The translations under genes and the position numbers were made by a program. Shown here piece by piece: positions 33,618-42,414 of a DNA stretch of 64,000 nt. How positions within the stretch are numbered: the first letter of the stretch is position 1; each line of letters opens with the position of its first letter. The notes beneath the pieces are model-generated. The model was not told the origin of the DNA and did not search any database. It worked only from the letters and a program-made list of their open reading frames with translations. Origin of the DNA: DTU053 sp012520115 (GTDB lineage Bacteria; Bacillota; Clostridia; Oscillospirales; Acutalibacteraceae); the NCBI GenBank assembly GCA_050953725.1, contig JBMNNB010000002.1:17924-81923 (forward strand), given 5' to 3'.

Positions 33618-33807
33618 CATTTGTGAATCAGTATTAATATATCTATTGATTTTGTACAAATTTTCCGGAAAAAACCACAATATATAGTGATATTGCCTTT
33701 TGGCCATTTTGCTTTACAAAACCCTCTCTTATTGGTACAATAATTCAGATAAGGCTTATTGAAATTTTATTAAGTATTTATAAAAATGCATTGAGAGGAC
33801 ATATAAA

Positions 33808-34803
33808 ATGACAAATAAAGTAAGAAGGATTTTTGCCTTAATACTTACTCTGCTTTTGATTTTTTCTCTTTTCGGATGCAAAAAAGAAGCCGACGGCACC
33901 ACGACGGAAACTCAGGCGGTGACCCTGAAAGAATACGACAGGCAGGAGAGCATTGACAGGGTCAGGGCGGGTGAATTTGAAATCGGCATGCACAGCACCT
34001 TTGCCGCTGTCAGCGGCGGAAGGCTTTATTACCGCACTGCTTTGGGAATTGAATATGTTTCACTTGAAGGCGGCACTGCGAAGCTGCTTTATGAAAGTGA
34101 TAATGTGGGCTATCTTTATCAGAGCGGCGGGAGTGTTTACTTCTTCCATAAGGATTCTGTCTTTAAGATAAACGGCGACGAGTGCGAAAAAATCTTTGAC
34201 AAGCACAGCATTAAGGATGACAGTGTAAGCTTTGACGCTATAAGCGATTTTGCCCTCTCCCCCACAAGGCTTTATGTCAAAAGCGGCCCGACTCTTATCG
34301 AGTTCAGGCATGACCTGAGGACGGTTACAAAGGTTTATAAGGATGTGGGGCGCTTTGCAATCAAGGGCAACGACATGCTCATTGTCGGCGCAGACAACAG
34401 CGAGACTCTCCGCCATTTGAGAGTAGACAAGCAGAAATACTCTGACGGGGTTATAAATCTGAGCGTGGTTTTTGAGGGCATTTACGGCTTTGAGGGCGGC
34501 TTTGTCGTTCAGACCAAGACGAACAAGCTCTACTATATAAAGCAGTGGTACGTCCTGCCGAAGTCAGTTTCCCTACCCTCAAATACTTCTGAAATCAGGG
34601 TCTTAAAGGATGGGGAGAAGCTTTATGCGGCGGTACGGACAGGCAGTGATTTCAGCCTTTACGCCATAGATGAAAACGGCACCTCTGCCCTTAAAGCAGA
34701 GGGGATAAATGCCGAATCTGCGGGCAATCTGTCAGTTGCCGGCGGCACGCTCTATTATATTTCGAGGGAGAGCGGCAAAATAACGAGTCAGCCCCTTGAT
34801 TAA
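33808..34803 (+). CDS. Putative lipoprotein, beta-rich extracytoplasmic protein
   Basis: A 331-residue lipoprotein with the lipobox LFGC (Cys24) after a basic N-terminus and hydrophobic core. The mature part consists of repeated short strands (GGRLYYRTALG, GGSVYFFHKDSVF, GGTLYYISRESG), which suggests a beta-propeller related to the DUF5050-type surface proteins. The function is unknown. The ribosome site is GAGAGGA. A second extracytoplasmic protein gene follows 90 bp later, possibly in the same unit. Confidence 0.78.
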   Translation: MTNKVRRIFALILTLLLIFSLFGCKKEADGTTTETQAVTLKEYDRQESIDRVRAGEFEIGMHSTFAAVSGGRLYYRTALGIEYVSLEGGTAKLLYESDNVGYLYQSGGSVYFFHKDSVFKINGDECEKIFDKHSIKDDSVSFDAISDFALSPTRLYVKSGPTLIEFRHDLRTVTKVYKDVGRFAIKGNDMLIVGADNSETLRHLRVDKQKYSDGVINLSVVFEGIYGFEGGFVVQTKTNKLYYIKQWYVLPKSVSLPSNTSEIRVLKDGEKLYAAVRTGSDFSLYAIDENGTSALKAEGINAESAGNLSVAGGTLYYISRESGKITSQPLD

Positions 34804-34893
34804 GTTTTAGCTTGCGGCGCTGTCTTATTGACTTTAGTGCCTATTTAAAGTATCATTTCTTGTGTGTTCAATTTGCTTACAGGAGGCTTTGCC

Positions 34894-36195
34894 TTGAAAA
34901 AGAGTTATATAACCACGGCCATAGTTGCCTTTATTGCAGTTTTGCTGACGACTGTTTTTGTAATAGTTAAGAATAATCTGCCCGGCCAGAATCCCTCCGT
35001 CACCGACGGTAACGGCGACAAGGTGGATGAAACGGAATATGAGGCTGCCGTCGACTTTTCGTCTGAAACGGCTTCCCCGCTTTTAAAGACTGATATTGCG
35101 GGCGTTTATTACACAATCACCACCGACGGCGTTGTTAAGTTCTACACCCTTTCCGAAAGCGGTCTTACGGAAGTTGAGGCAAGCGGAAAAAAGGAGCTTA
35201 AGGTCACCGTCAGCAACGAAAGCCTGAAGGCCACCGTCTATTACCTCAGAAAAGACGGCGTTCTGAACGGCTTCGGACTTTTCACCGCAAATATGGATGC
35301 GAATGTGCAGATTTACGAATACGCCTTCTTTAAGGTCATCAACGTTCCCGTTATAAGCAGCGTTCCCGCCGCCTATAAAAAGAACAGCTCCGCTCTCCTT
35401 CTCATAGACACGGACAAGGAGGACTTTTACAACAATAACAAGGTGTATGAGGAGCAGTTCCTTGTGGACCTTGAGAGCGGCATCAGCAAAAGCTATCTGT
35501 ACATTATGAACAGGGCAATAGACGACCGTGGCGCAGGCCGTGCGGACTATGCGATGCTGACCGACGAGGTTATTAAGGATAAGAGCGGCAGCAGTATATT
35601 ATTCTTCTCCGCAAGACATTATCACCTTTATGACACCGCAAAGACCCTTGATATTTTCAAGAGCGGCGGCTCCGGCAACAACACCGACAACAACAGGTAT
35701 GTTAAGGATATACTCGGCATGTACGCCAAGAACTCCGACAAGGGCGTGATTTTCCTCGCCCACAATGCCGACAAAACGGCGGTGGAGGTAAGGCGTTACG
35801 ACGGCAAGAATATCGAAAAGCTCTATGAATTCCCCGGCAAGTACGACAGCTTCATAAGGTCAGGCGACTATCTCATTAATACCCAGAACAACACCCTTTA
35901 CTCCATAATCACGGGCAAGAGCTTCTCACTTAATATCTCCGACAGCGGCTTTAAGGCGGAAATAGGCTTTATAAGCGCCGACGGCAAGAGTGTTTTCCTG
36001 CGTGGCAAGACAAGCTCCGCTCCTGCCATAGTCCTCTCTGAAATGAACGAGGACGGCAGCTTTGCTTCGAGGATTTATTACAACGGCAGCTTTAAATACC
36101 TGACCGCACTTGACATTACCGCCGACGGCAAGTACCTCTGCACCGTGTCAGAGACCGCAGAGGGCGGAAAATACACCCTTTATCTGTTCAAATAA
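34894..36195 (+). CDS. Membrane-anchored extracytoplasmic protein of unknown function
   Basis: A 433-residue protein with a single N-terminal transmembrane helix (TTAIVAFIAVLLTTVFVIV) and a large outer domain. The TTG at 34894 is chosen because ACAGGAGG lies seven bases upstream; an earlier ATG at 34864 has no such site. The outer domain has blade-like repeats (NGFGLFTANMDANV, NTLYSIITGKSF, YLTALDITADGKYL), suggesting a beta-propeller like its upstream neighbour. I do not recognise a family. The two may form a cell-surface complex. Confidence 0.72.
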   Translation: MKKSYITTAIVAFIAVLLTTVFVIVKNNLPGQNPSVTDGNGDKVDETEYEAAVDFSSETASPLLKTDIAGVYYTITTDGVVKFYTLSESGLTEVEASGKKELKVTVSNESLKATVYYLRKDGVLNGFGLFTANMDANVQIYEYAFFKVINVPVISSVPAAYKKNSSALLLIDTDKEDFYNNNKVYEEQFLVDLESGISKSYLYIMNRAIDDRGAGRADYAMLTDEVIKDKSGSSILFFSARHYHLYDTAKTLDIFKSGGSGNNTDNNRYVKDILGMYAKNSDKGVIFLAHNADKTAVEVRRYDGKNIEKLYEFPGKYDSFIRSGDYLINTQNNTLYSIITGKSFSLNISDSGFKAEIGFISADGKSVFLRGKTSSAPAIVLSEMNEDGSFASRIYYNGSFKYLTALDITADGKYLCTVSETAEGGKYTLYLFK

Positions 36196-36225
36196 ATCTC
36201 CGTAAAGTACCATTAATGGAACTTC

Positions 36226-36258
36226 CCCTCTGATATAATGACGTCAGAGGGGATTTTT
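36226..36258 (+). terminator. Terminator after the membrane-anchored protein
   Basis: CCCCTCTGA/TCAGAGGGG stem followed by ATTTTT on the plus strand. Confidence 0.85.
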
Positions 36259-36388
36259 GCGCATTAATTTTCTTCTCAGTAGATTTAAGTTTTCATTCTC
36301 CTTTTCAGTTTTCATTCCTTGTTTACTCTTTTTCTTTCTTCGATTTTGCCTTTCACTTCCTTTCTTTACTTAATGCGCATAAATCCCC
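36249..36388. repeat. 19-bp inverted repeat around a pyrimidine-rich tract
   Basis: GGGGATTTTTGCGCATTAA (36249-36267) and TTAATGCGCATAAATCCCC (36370-36388) match in 18 of 19 paired positions. Between them are 102 bp that are mostly C and T on the plus strand (TTTTC, TTTCATTC and TTTCTTTC words). The first arm overlaps the preceding terminator. No ORF is present. It may be a small palindrome-ended element or an RNA with a long stem. Confidence 0.6.
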
Positions 36389-36423
36389 TGTCTGTGAACA
36401 TAATCTGTTCTCCTATTTATAAA

Positions 36424-36457
36424 TGCCCCGGGTGCTCTATGCCCGGGGCGTTTTGTG
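36424..36457 (+). terminator. Orphan terminator-like hairpin
   Basis: GCCCCGGG/CCCGGGGC with a 9-base loop and GTTTT after it. No gene ends here; it could end an RNA from the inverted-repeat region just upstream. Confidence 0.6.
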
Positions 36458-36614
36458 CCGCAACAGGTCTCTTTATGTTCTGCTGATTTACACTTGAAAG
36501 CAACATGGAGCTTTTGGGCATTTTAACAAAAATTATAAAATTATTGCCATATTTTATATATTATGTTACCATTTTACTATAAAGTATACTAATAAGAATT
36601 TTCGGAGGTGTATT

Positions 36615-39600
36615 ATGCTGAAGGTATGCAAAAAAGGTTTGTCGGTATTGCTGGCATTGGCTCTCATACTGACCCTTATGCCGGTCTCTGTTTTGGCATC
36701 AGGGGACGTCTGGGACGGCCAGCTGCCGGCTGCAGATGAAGATGCCTCATATTCGGGAGGCTCGGGCACTAAGGACGACCCCTTTATCATCGCAACGGCT
36801 GAAGACTTAGCGCAGCTTTCCTCAAATGTTTATTCATTCGAAGAATACAGCAAGGGAAAGCACTTTAAGCAGACGGCGGATATCGTGCTTAACAGTCCGG
36901 ATGATTTCGCTACGGACGAAAACGGCATAATAACAGGCCGTGATCCTGACTCGTCACCGTACATGTGGTTGCCTATCGGCTATCCGCTATATGATGAGTA
37001 CGGTTATAGCCCTTCTTTTTCGAAAGCCTTTCAGGGCAGCTACGACGGCGGCGGACATTTAGTCAGCGGAATTTATATTGATTATATTGATGATGAGACT
37101 GTTAAGTGTAAGGGCTTATTCGGTCTTATAATGGATGCTTCTATTGAAAACATAGGCGTGGAGACATCCTACATAAGGGGTGATGACCATACAGGCGGCC
37201 TGGTCGGATACAGCGAAGTCAGCTCTGTCGAAAAAAGCTTTTTCAGAGGCACGGTTAAGGGCTACAACGATGTCGGCGGTATTGTCGGCTCGAACTACAG
37301 CGGTATTGTTTCTGACTGCTTTATGACCGGCTTTGTCTCCGGCGGCCCGCACACATCCTCTATCTTTAGTAATGCGGGCGGCATAGTCGGCGGCAACTAT
37401 GACGGCATCGTGGAATACTGCAATAACACAGCCACTGTCGCCGGCGACTACAATGTCGGCGGTATTGTCGGCTCAAACTGGACCGGAGCGGTTTTCAGAT
37501 GCTATAACGCCGGAGTTGTTTACGGCAGGTATGATGCTGTCGGCGGCATATCGGGTAAAAACGAGAACGGTCTGAATCGCAGCTGTTTCAATAAAGAAAC
37601 GGTAACTGCCGACGGTTATAACGCAGGCGGTATAGCCGGTGTAATCAGCCAAGGCGCAGTGGAGGATTGCTATAATATCTCACCTGTCACCGGTGAAGAC
37701 AATGTCGGCGGCGTGGTAGGTAAGAACAGCGACGGCTGGATAAAAACCTCATATAACATAGGTAAAGCAGAAGTCGGCGATTTTGTCGGCGGCGTGGTAG
37801 GTAAGAACAGCGACGGCTGGATAAAAACCTCATATAACATAGGTAAAGCAGAAGTCGGCGATTTTGTCGGCGGCGTACTCGGCAGAATGGACGAAGGTCA
37901 TGTCGAAAGCTGCTACTATCTCGATACCTGTGTCCCCGCATACTCGAGCAGCTACGGAACTAAGCTTACAGATGAAGAGATGTGGGATGAAGAGAACTTT
38001 GCAGGCTTTGACTTTGTGAATATCTGGGCTATTGAAGACGGCTTTAATTATCCGAGGTTTATCTATGAGCTTCCTACGGAGCTCGGCGGGGATTCGGCTG
38101 TTTGGGACGGCACTGTCGCTGAGGGCTTTGCCGGCGGTGAAGGCACAAAGAACAAACCGTACCTCATTGAGAACGCCGCACAGCTTGCTTACTTTGCCAA
38201 GACCGTAAACGAAGGCAACAGCTATGCCGGTAAATACATAAAGCTTGATAATGAAATTATTCTTAACAGAAAAGATGTTCCGAACTGGACCTTAAATGCT
38301 TCGCCGTGGACGCCTATCGGCGCAGATAGCCCCTTTGAAGGCTATTTTGACGGCGACGACTACACGATTCGAGGCGTATATATTGACTCTGTACGCTTCA
38401 ACCTGGGCATATTCGGACAAAACAAGGGAACTGTTGTCAATCTCGGCGTGGAGCCCTACTATTTCCGCGGCTATTTCAATGTGGCAGCCGTGGTTGCCCA
38501 CAATGACGGCGGCCTTGTGGATAATAGCTATAATCTCGGCGATATTTACGGATGCGTGTTTATCGGCGGCGTGGTCGGCTTAAACGAGGAGGGCACCGTC
38601 AGATACTGCTATAACGAAGGTGCGGTCTTCGGTTATGAGATTTCCGGCGGCGTTGTCGGCGCCAATGACGAAGGCATTGTGACAGACTGCTATAACAGCG
38701 GCGCAGTCGGCGGCGACTGGGGAGTCGGCGGCGTAGCCGGTTATACCTCAAACGGCACATTGCGTGAAAGCTATAATATGGGCGATGTTTCGGCAGCTTA
38801 CAGAGTCGGCGGCGTTGTCGGCACCAATGACGAAGGCATTGTGACAGACTGCTATAACCTCGGTGCCGTATCGGGTTACAGTACTGTCGGAGGCATATTC
38901 GGTTACAGTTACCTCAGCCGCACGGACAGCTGCTACAACAGAGGCACCGTTACGGCAAGTGATGATTTCGGCGGCATAGCAGGTCACAACGAAGCAAGTA
39001 CGTTAGTAAACTGCTATTACCTCGATACAACTGTCTCAGACCCCACTAATGACTTTGGCAAAGCGCTGACTGAGGCTCAAATGCTGCAGAAAGACAGCTA
39101 CGAGGGCTTTGACTTTGAGGCAATCTGGGATATCGGCCCTGAAGCCGATTACCCATATCCGACTCTGCGTAATTTGACAGTCACTCCCGCAGAGCCGATT
39201 GCGGTTACGGGCGGGTACGGGCTAAGCCTTAACAAATCCTCGCTCACACTGAAGACAGGCAAAACGGGTACCTTGACCGCAATTATCGAACCCGCAGACG
39301 CCACTGACAAGGCTGTCAGATGGACCTCAAGCAGAAGCTCGATTGCAACCGTGGACAAAAACGGCGTCGTTACCGCATTGAGGCCCGGAACGGTTACTAT
39401 CAAGGTGACAACGGTTGACGGCGGCTTCTCTGCCACCTGCACAGTGAAGGTTGAGCCCGTGAAGGTAACGGGCATAAGCCCTGACAAACCTTCTTTTACC
39501 CTGAAGGCTGGCGAGACGGGTACACTTACGGCAATTGTTAAGCCCGCAGACGCCTTCAGCAAGGATGTCCTCTGGCTTACAAGCGATTACACCGTAGCTG

Positions 39601-40136
39601 AGGTCAGCCCGCAGGGCGTGGTAAGGGCTTTAAAGGCAGGAACGGCAATAATCAGCGCAACCACCGTTGACGGCGGCTATACCGCTTACTTCACGGTCAC
39701 GGTCACTCAGGACAACATCGCAGTTAAGCCGGGTTCAAGCTACGGAACAAACAAGCACGACACGATTCTCTACAATGTCAGTCCCGGCACCACGGTCAAC
39801 GAACTGCTTAATAACCTTGCGGGCGGCAGCTTTGAGGTCAGAAACGCCAAAGGAGAGAAGCTCTCTGGCAACGCTGTAATAGGCACCGGCGCTGTGGTCA
39901 ATCTGATTGCCGACGGAAAGGTAATCGACTCGCTTCTGATTTCCGTACGGGGCGATATTGACGGCGACGGCAAGGTCACTGCGGCAGACGCAAGGCTGGT
40001 ATTAAGGCATGTGGCAAAGCTACAAACCTTAAGCGAGCTTGAGATGCACTCTGCCGACATCGACGGCGAGTCATGCATTAAAGCCGCAGACGCAAGACTT
40101 ATCCTTCGTGCCGCTGCAAAGCTTGAGACACTGTAA
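36615..40136 (+). CDS. Secreted GLUG-repeat, Ig-like, dockerin surface protein
   Basis: A 1173-residue secreted protein. A signal peptide (about 1-31) is followed by two GLUG-rich beta-solenoid blocks, about 45-480 and 495-840. Each starts with a GTKxxPFII-type strand and ADL/AQL segment and repeats units such as GGIVGSNYSG and VSDCF. Two Big_2 bacterial Ig-like domains (about 855-945 and 945-1030) have the LKTGKTGTLTA/VDGG pattern. The C-terminus (about 1110-1170) is a type-I dockerin with two loops, DIDGDGKVTAADARLVLR and DIDGESCIKAADARLILR, that bind calcium and, in the family, a cohesin scaffold. An exact 81-bp tandem duplication lies in the first block. Adhesion or carbohydrate binding is likely. 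The ribosome site is CGGAGG. Confidence 0.9.
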   Translation: MLKVCKKGLSVLLALALILTLMPVSVLASGDVWDGQLPAADEDASYSGGSGTKDDPFIIATAEDLAQLSSNVYSFEEYSKGKHFKQTADIVLNSPDDFATDENGIITGRDPDSSPYMWLPIGYPLYDEYGYSPSFSKAFQGSYDGGGHLVSGIYIDYIDDETVKCKGLFGLIMDASIENIGVETSYIRGDDHTGGLVGYSEVSSVEKSFFRGTVKGYNDVGGIVGSNYSGIVSDCFMTGFVSGGPHTSSIFSNAGGIVGGNYDGIVEYCNNTATVAGDYNVGGIVGSNWTGAVFRCYNAGVVYGRYDAVGGISGKNENGLNRSCFNKETVTADGYNAGGIAGVISQGAVEDCYNISPVTGEDNVGGVVGKNSDGWIKTSYNIGKAEVGDFVGGVVGKNSDGWIKTSYNIGKAEVGDFVGGVLGRMDEGHVESCYYLDTCVPAYSSSYGTKLTDEEMWDEENFAGFDFVNIWAIEDGFNYPRFIYELPTELGGDSAVWDGTVAEGFAGGEGTKNKPYLIENAAQLAYFAKTVNEGNSYAGKYIKLDNEIILNRKDVPNWTLNASPWTPIGADSPFEGYFDGDDYTIRGVYIDSVRFNLGIFGQNKGTVVNLGVEPYYFRGYFNVAAVVAHNDGGLVDNSYNLGDIYGCVFIGGVVGLNEEGTVRYCYNEGAVFGYEISGGVVGANDEGIVTDCYNSGAVGGDWGVGGVAGYTSNGTLRESYNMGDVSAAYRVGGVVGTNDEGIVTDCYNLGAVSGYSTVGGIFGYSYLSRTDSCYNRGTVTASDDFGGIAGHNEASTLVNCYYLDTTVSDPTNDFGKALTEAQMLQKDSYEGFDFEAIWDIGPEADYPYPTLRNLTVTPAEPIAVTGGYGLSLNKSSLTLKTGKTGTLTAIIEPADATDKAVRWTSSRSSIATVDKNGVVTALRPGTVTIKVTTVDGGFSATCTVKVEPVKVTGISPDKPSFTLKAGETGTLTAIVKPADAFSKDVLWLTSDYTVAEVSPQGVVRALKAGTAIISATTVDGGYTAYFTVTVTQDNIAVKPGSSYGTNKHDTILYNVSPGTTVNELLNNLAGGSFEVRNAKGEKLSGNAVIGTGAVVNLIADGKVIDSLLISVRGDIDGDGKVTAADARLVLRHVAKLQTLSELEMHSADIDGESCIKAADARLILRAAAKLETL
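37704..37865 (+). repeat. Exact 81-bp tandem duplication within the dockerin protein gene
   Basis: Two identical 81-bp copies, 37704-37784 and 37785-37865, keep the frame and add one 27-residue GLUG unit (GGVVGKNSDGWIKTSYNIG...). The lack of any difference suggests a recent duplication. Confidence 0.95.
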
Positions 40137-40153
40137 AGACAGGTTCAATACAA

Positions 40154-40187
40154 ATAAAAAAGAGTACAGAGAAATCTGTACTCTTTT
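40154..40187. terminator. Bidirectional terminator between the dockerin gene and clpX
   Basis: AAGAGTACAG/CTGTACTCTT, flanked by A residues on one side and T residues on the other, between convergent genes. Confidence 0.9.
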
Positions 40188-40231
40188 GCTTTTATTCAGG
40201 TTGGTATTCGCAGGTTCGCAAGCGATATGCT

Positions 40232-41533
40232 TTAGCCGGCGGTGCGGGGGTTGCTGCCCTGCGCTGCCTTATCGGCTGCCTTTGAGGGGTTGCGCTCGAT
40301 AAGCGGCGGTACGCCCTCCCTGACTGTTGCCTCGTTTATCACTATCCGCTCGATTGTGGGGTCGGCGGGGGCTTCAAACATCACCGAAAGCAGGGTTTTC
40401 TCCATAATGGCTCTGAGTCCCCTGGCTCCGGTCTTTTTCTCAAGCGACAAATCAGCCATTGCATATAGCGCCGCCTCGTCGAACTGGAGGTCCACATCGT
40501 CCATTGCCAGAAGGCTCTTATACTGCTTGACGAGGGCGTTTTTCGGCTCGGTCAGAATTCTTACAAGTGCCTCCTTGTCGAGGGCGTCGAGGGTGGCGAC
40601 CACCGAAAGACGACCCACAAGCTCCGGTATGAGGCCGAATTTGACAAGGTCCTGGGGGATTACCTGCGAGATTACCTGCGAGAACTCGAAGTCCTTCTTG
40701 GACTTGATGCTTGCTTCAAAGCCGAGGGCAGAGCTGCCCATACGCTTCTCAATTATTTTTTCGATTCCGTCAAAGGCTCCGCCGCAGATAAACAGGATGT
40801 TCGTGGTATCTATCTGTATGAACTCCTGCTGAGGGTGCTTTCTGCCGCCCTGCGGGGGTACGTTGGAGATAGTGCCCTCGAGTATTTTAAGGAGAGCCTG
40901 CTGAACACCCTCTCCGCTGACATCCCTTGTGATTGAGGCGTTCTCGGACTTTCTTGCTATTTTATCGATTTCATCGATATAGATAATGCCCTTTTCCGCC
41001 CTCTCCACATCATAGTCTGCGGTCTGGATGAGCCTTAAAAGAATATTCTCAACATCCTCGCCCACATAGCCCGCTTCGGTCAGTGTCGTGGCGTCGGCAA
41101 TGGCAAAGGGGACGTCGAGGATTCTTGCAAGGGTCTGAGCAAGCATTGTCTTGCCCACGCCCGTGGGACCGAGCAGAAGCACATTGCTCTTTTGCACGTC
41201 GGCTTCCATTTTTGCCTTGTAATATACCCTCTTGTAGTGGTTGTAAACCGCTACCGCAAGGGTTTTCTTTGCCTGTTCCTGGCCTATGACATACTCGTCA
41301 AGCCTCTGCTTGATTTCGTGGGGCTTGGGCAGGATTTTTGCTTCGGGCTTCTGGCCGCCCCGTCTTCTGCCGACTGCAGGTTCCTCGTTGTGCACGATTG
41401 AATTGCAGAGCTCTATGCACTCGTTGCATATAAAGACATTGGGGCCGGCTATGATACGCTCAACATGCTCCTGCGGCTTGCCGCAGAACGAGCATCTGAT
41501 TTCCTTTTCCCTTCCGTCATCGTTCCTTGCCAA
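40232..41533 (-). CDS. clpX: ATP-dependent Clp protease ATP-binding subunit ClpX
   Basis: A 433-residue AAA+ unfoldase that feeds substrates to ClpP. The N-terminal zinc domain has CSFCGK and CNECIELC (four Cys). Walker A is LLGPTGVGKT, Walker B IIYIDEIDKI, the pore loop GYVGEDVE and sensor 2 near KTGARGLRAIMEK. The likely start is TTG at 41533 (LARNDDG), with AGGAG upstream; this matches the family N-terminus. The C-terminal tail is short and low-complexity. clpP lies 174 bp upstream on the same strand with its own promoter-like region between. Confidence 0.97.
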   Translation of the reverse strand: MARNDDGREKEIRCSFCGKPQEHVERIIAGPNVFICNECIELCNSIVHNEEPAVGRRRGGQKPEAKILPKPHEIKQRLDEYVIGQEQAKKTLAVAVYNHYKRVYYKAKMEADVQKSNVLLLGPTGVGKTMLAQTLARILDVPFAIADATTLTEAGYVGEDVENILLRLIQTADYDVERAEKGIIYIDEIDKIARKSENASITRDVSGEGVQQALLKILEGTISNVPPQGGRKHPQQEFIQIDTTNILFICGGAFDGIEKIIEKRMGSSALGFEASIKSKKDFEFSQVISQVIPQDLVKFGLIPELVGRLSVVATLDALDKEALVRILTEPKNALVKQYKSLLAMDDVDLQFDEAALYAMADLSLEKKTGARGLRAIMEKTLLSVMFEAPADPTIERIVINEATVREGVPPLIERNPSKAADKAAQGSNPRTAG

Positions 41534-41632
41534 AAAATCACACTCCTGTATGCTGCATATAAGCAGCACTGAGAAAAATCATATAAATTGTCGTTTAAAT
41601 TCGATATTTGTGTTTTATTCTTTAGTGTTTAA

Positions 41633-41676
41633 ATGCGGGAGCGGTCGTTAAACGCCGTTTTCCCGCATTCATTATA
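41633..41676 (-). promoter_or_regulatory. clpX promoter and clpP-clpX hairpin
   Basis: On the minus strand TGTTATAAT (41676-41671) is an extended -10. A hairpin ATGCGGGA...TCCCGCAT overlaps it (41633-41673). It probably marks a separate clpX start site, although a -35 is not clear. Confidence 0.4.
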
Positions 41677-41706
41677 ACATTTAATTTTGCTTTTTCTGTG
41701 ACAAAG

Positions 41707-42291
41707 TTATGCCCTCTTTGTGATAACCTTGTCAATGATGCCGTAGTCGCAGGCCTCCTGAGCGGTCATGAAGAAATCTCTGTCCGTATCCCTTGCGATG
41801 ACCTCGAGGGGCTGACCCGTCTTCTCGGAGAGGATTCTGTTAAGAGTCTCCCTCGTCTTTAATATATGGTCTGCGGCAATCTTGATGTCGGTTGCCTGAC
41901 CACGGGCGCCGCCGAGGGGCTGATGAATCATAACCTCGCTGTTCGGCAGGGCAAAGCGCTTGCCCTTTGCGCCGGCTGCAAGCAGGAAGGCACCCATGCT
42001 GGCTGCCATGCCTATGCAGATGGTTGAAACATCGCACTTGATGTACTGCATTGTATCATAAATTGCAAGTCCTGCGGAAACTGAGCCGCCGGGGCTGTTG
42101 ATATAGAAGCTGATATCCTTCTCGGAGTCCTGTCCCTCAAGGAAAAGAAGCTGGGCGACAATAAGACTTGCGGTGACGTCGTTGACCTCTTCGGAGAGGA
42201 CGACGATTCTGTCATTCAGAAGCCTTGAGAATATGTCGTACGCTCTTTCGCCTCGATTTGTCTGTTCTATTACGGTTGGAACAAGTGCCAT
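41707..42291 (-). CDS. clpP: ATP-dependent Clp protease proteolytic subunit ClpP
   Basis: A 194-residue serine protease subunit that forms the double-heptamer chamber. The Ser is in GMAASMGAFLLAAG, the His in MIHQPLGGARGQ and the Asp in RDTDRDFFMTAQEA. The length is normal. The ribosome site AAAGGAGGA precedes the ATG. An extended -10 element, TGATATAAT (about 42374-42382), lies upstream. It sits between tig and clpX, the usual order. Confidence 0.98.
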   Translation of the reverse strand: MALVPTVIEQTNRGERAYDIFSRLLNDRIVVLSEEVNDVTASLIVAQLLFLEGQDSEKDISFYINSPGGSVSAGLAIYDTMQYIKCDVSTICIGMAASMGAFLLAAGAKGKRFALPNSEVMIHQPLGGARGQATDIKIAADHILKTRETLNRILSEKTGQPLEVIARDTDRDFFMTAQEACDYGIIDKVITKRA

Positions 42292-42414
42292 AATACTTCC
42301 TCCTTTACTACCCTGTGATATTATTGGCTTAAATAAATATTCTAATCACAAAGGCTTTATTCGCCGCAATTTAATTATATCATATTTTTGTCGAAAAGTG
42401 ATGCTTTCAGAGGA

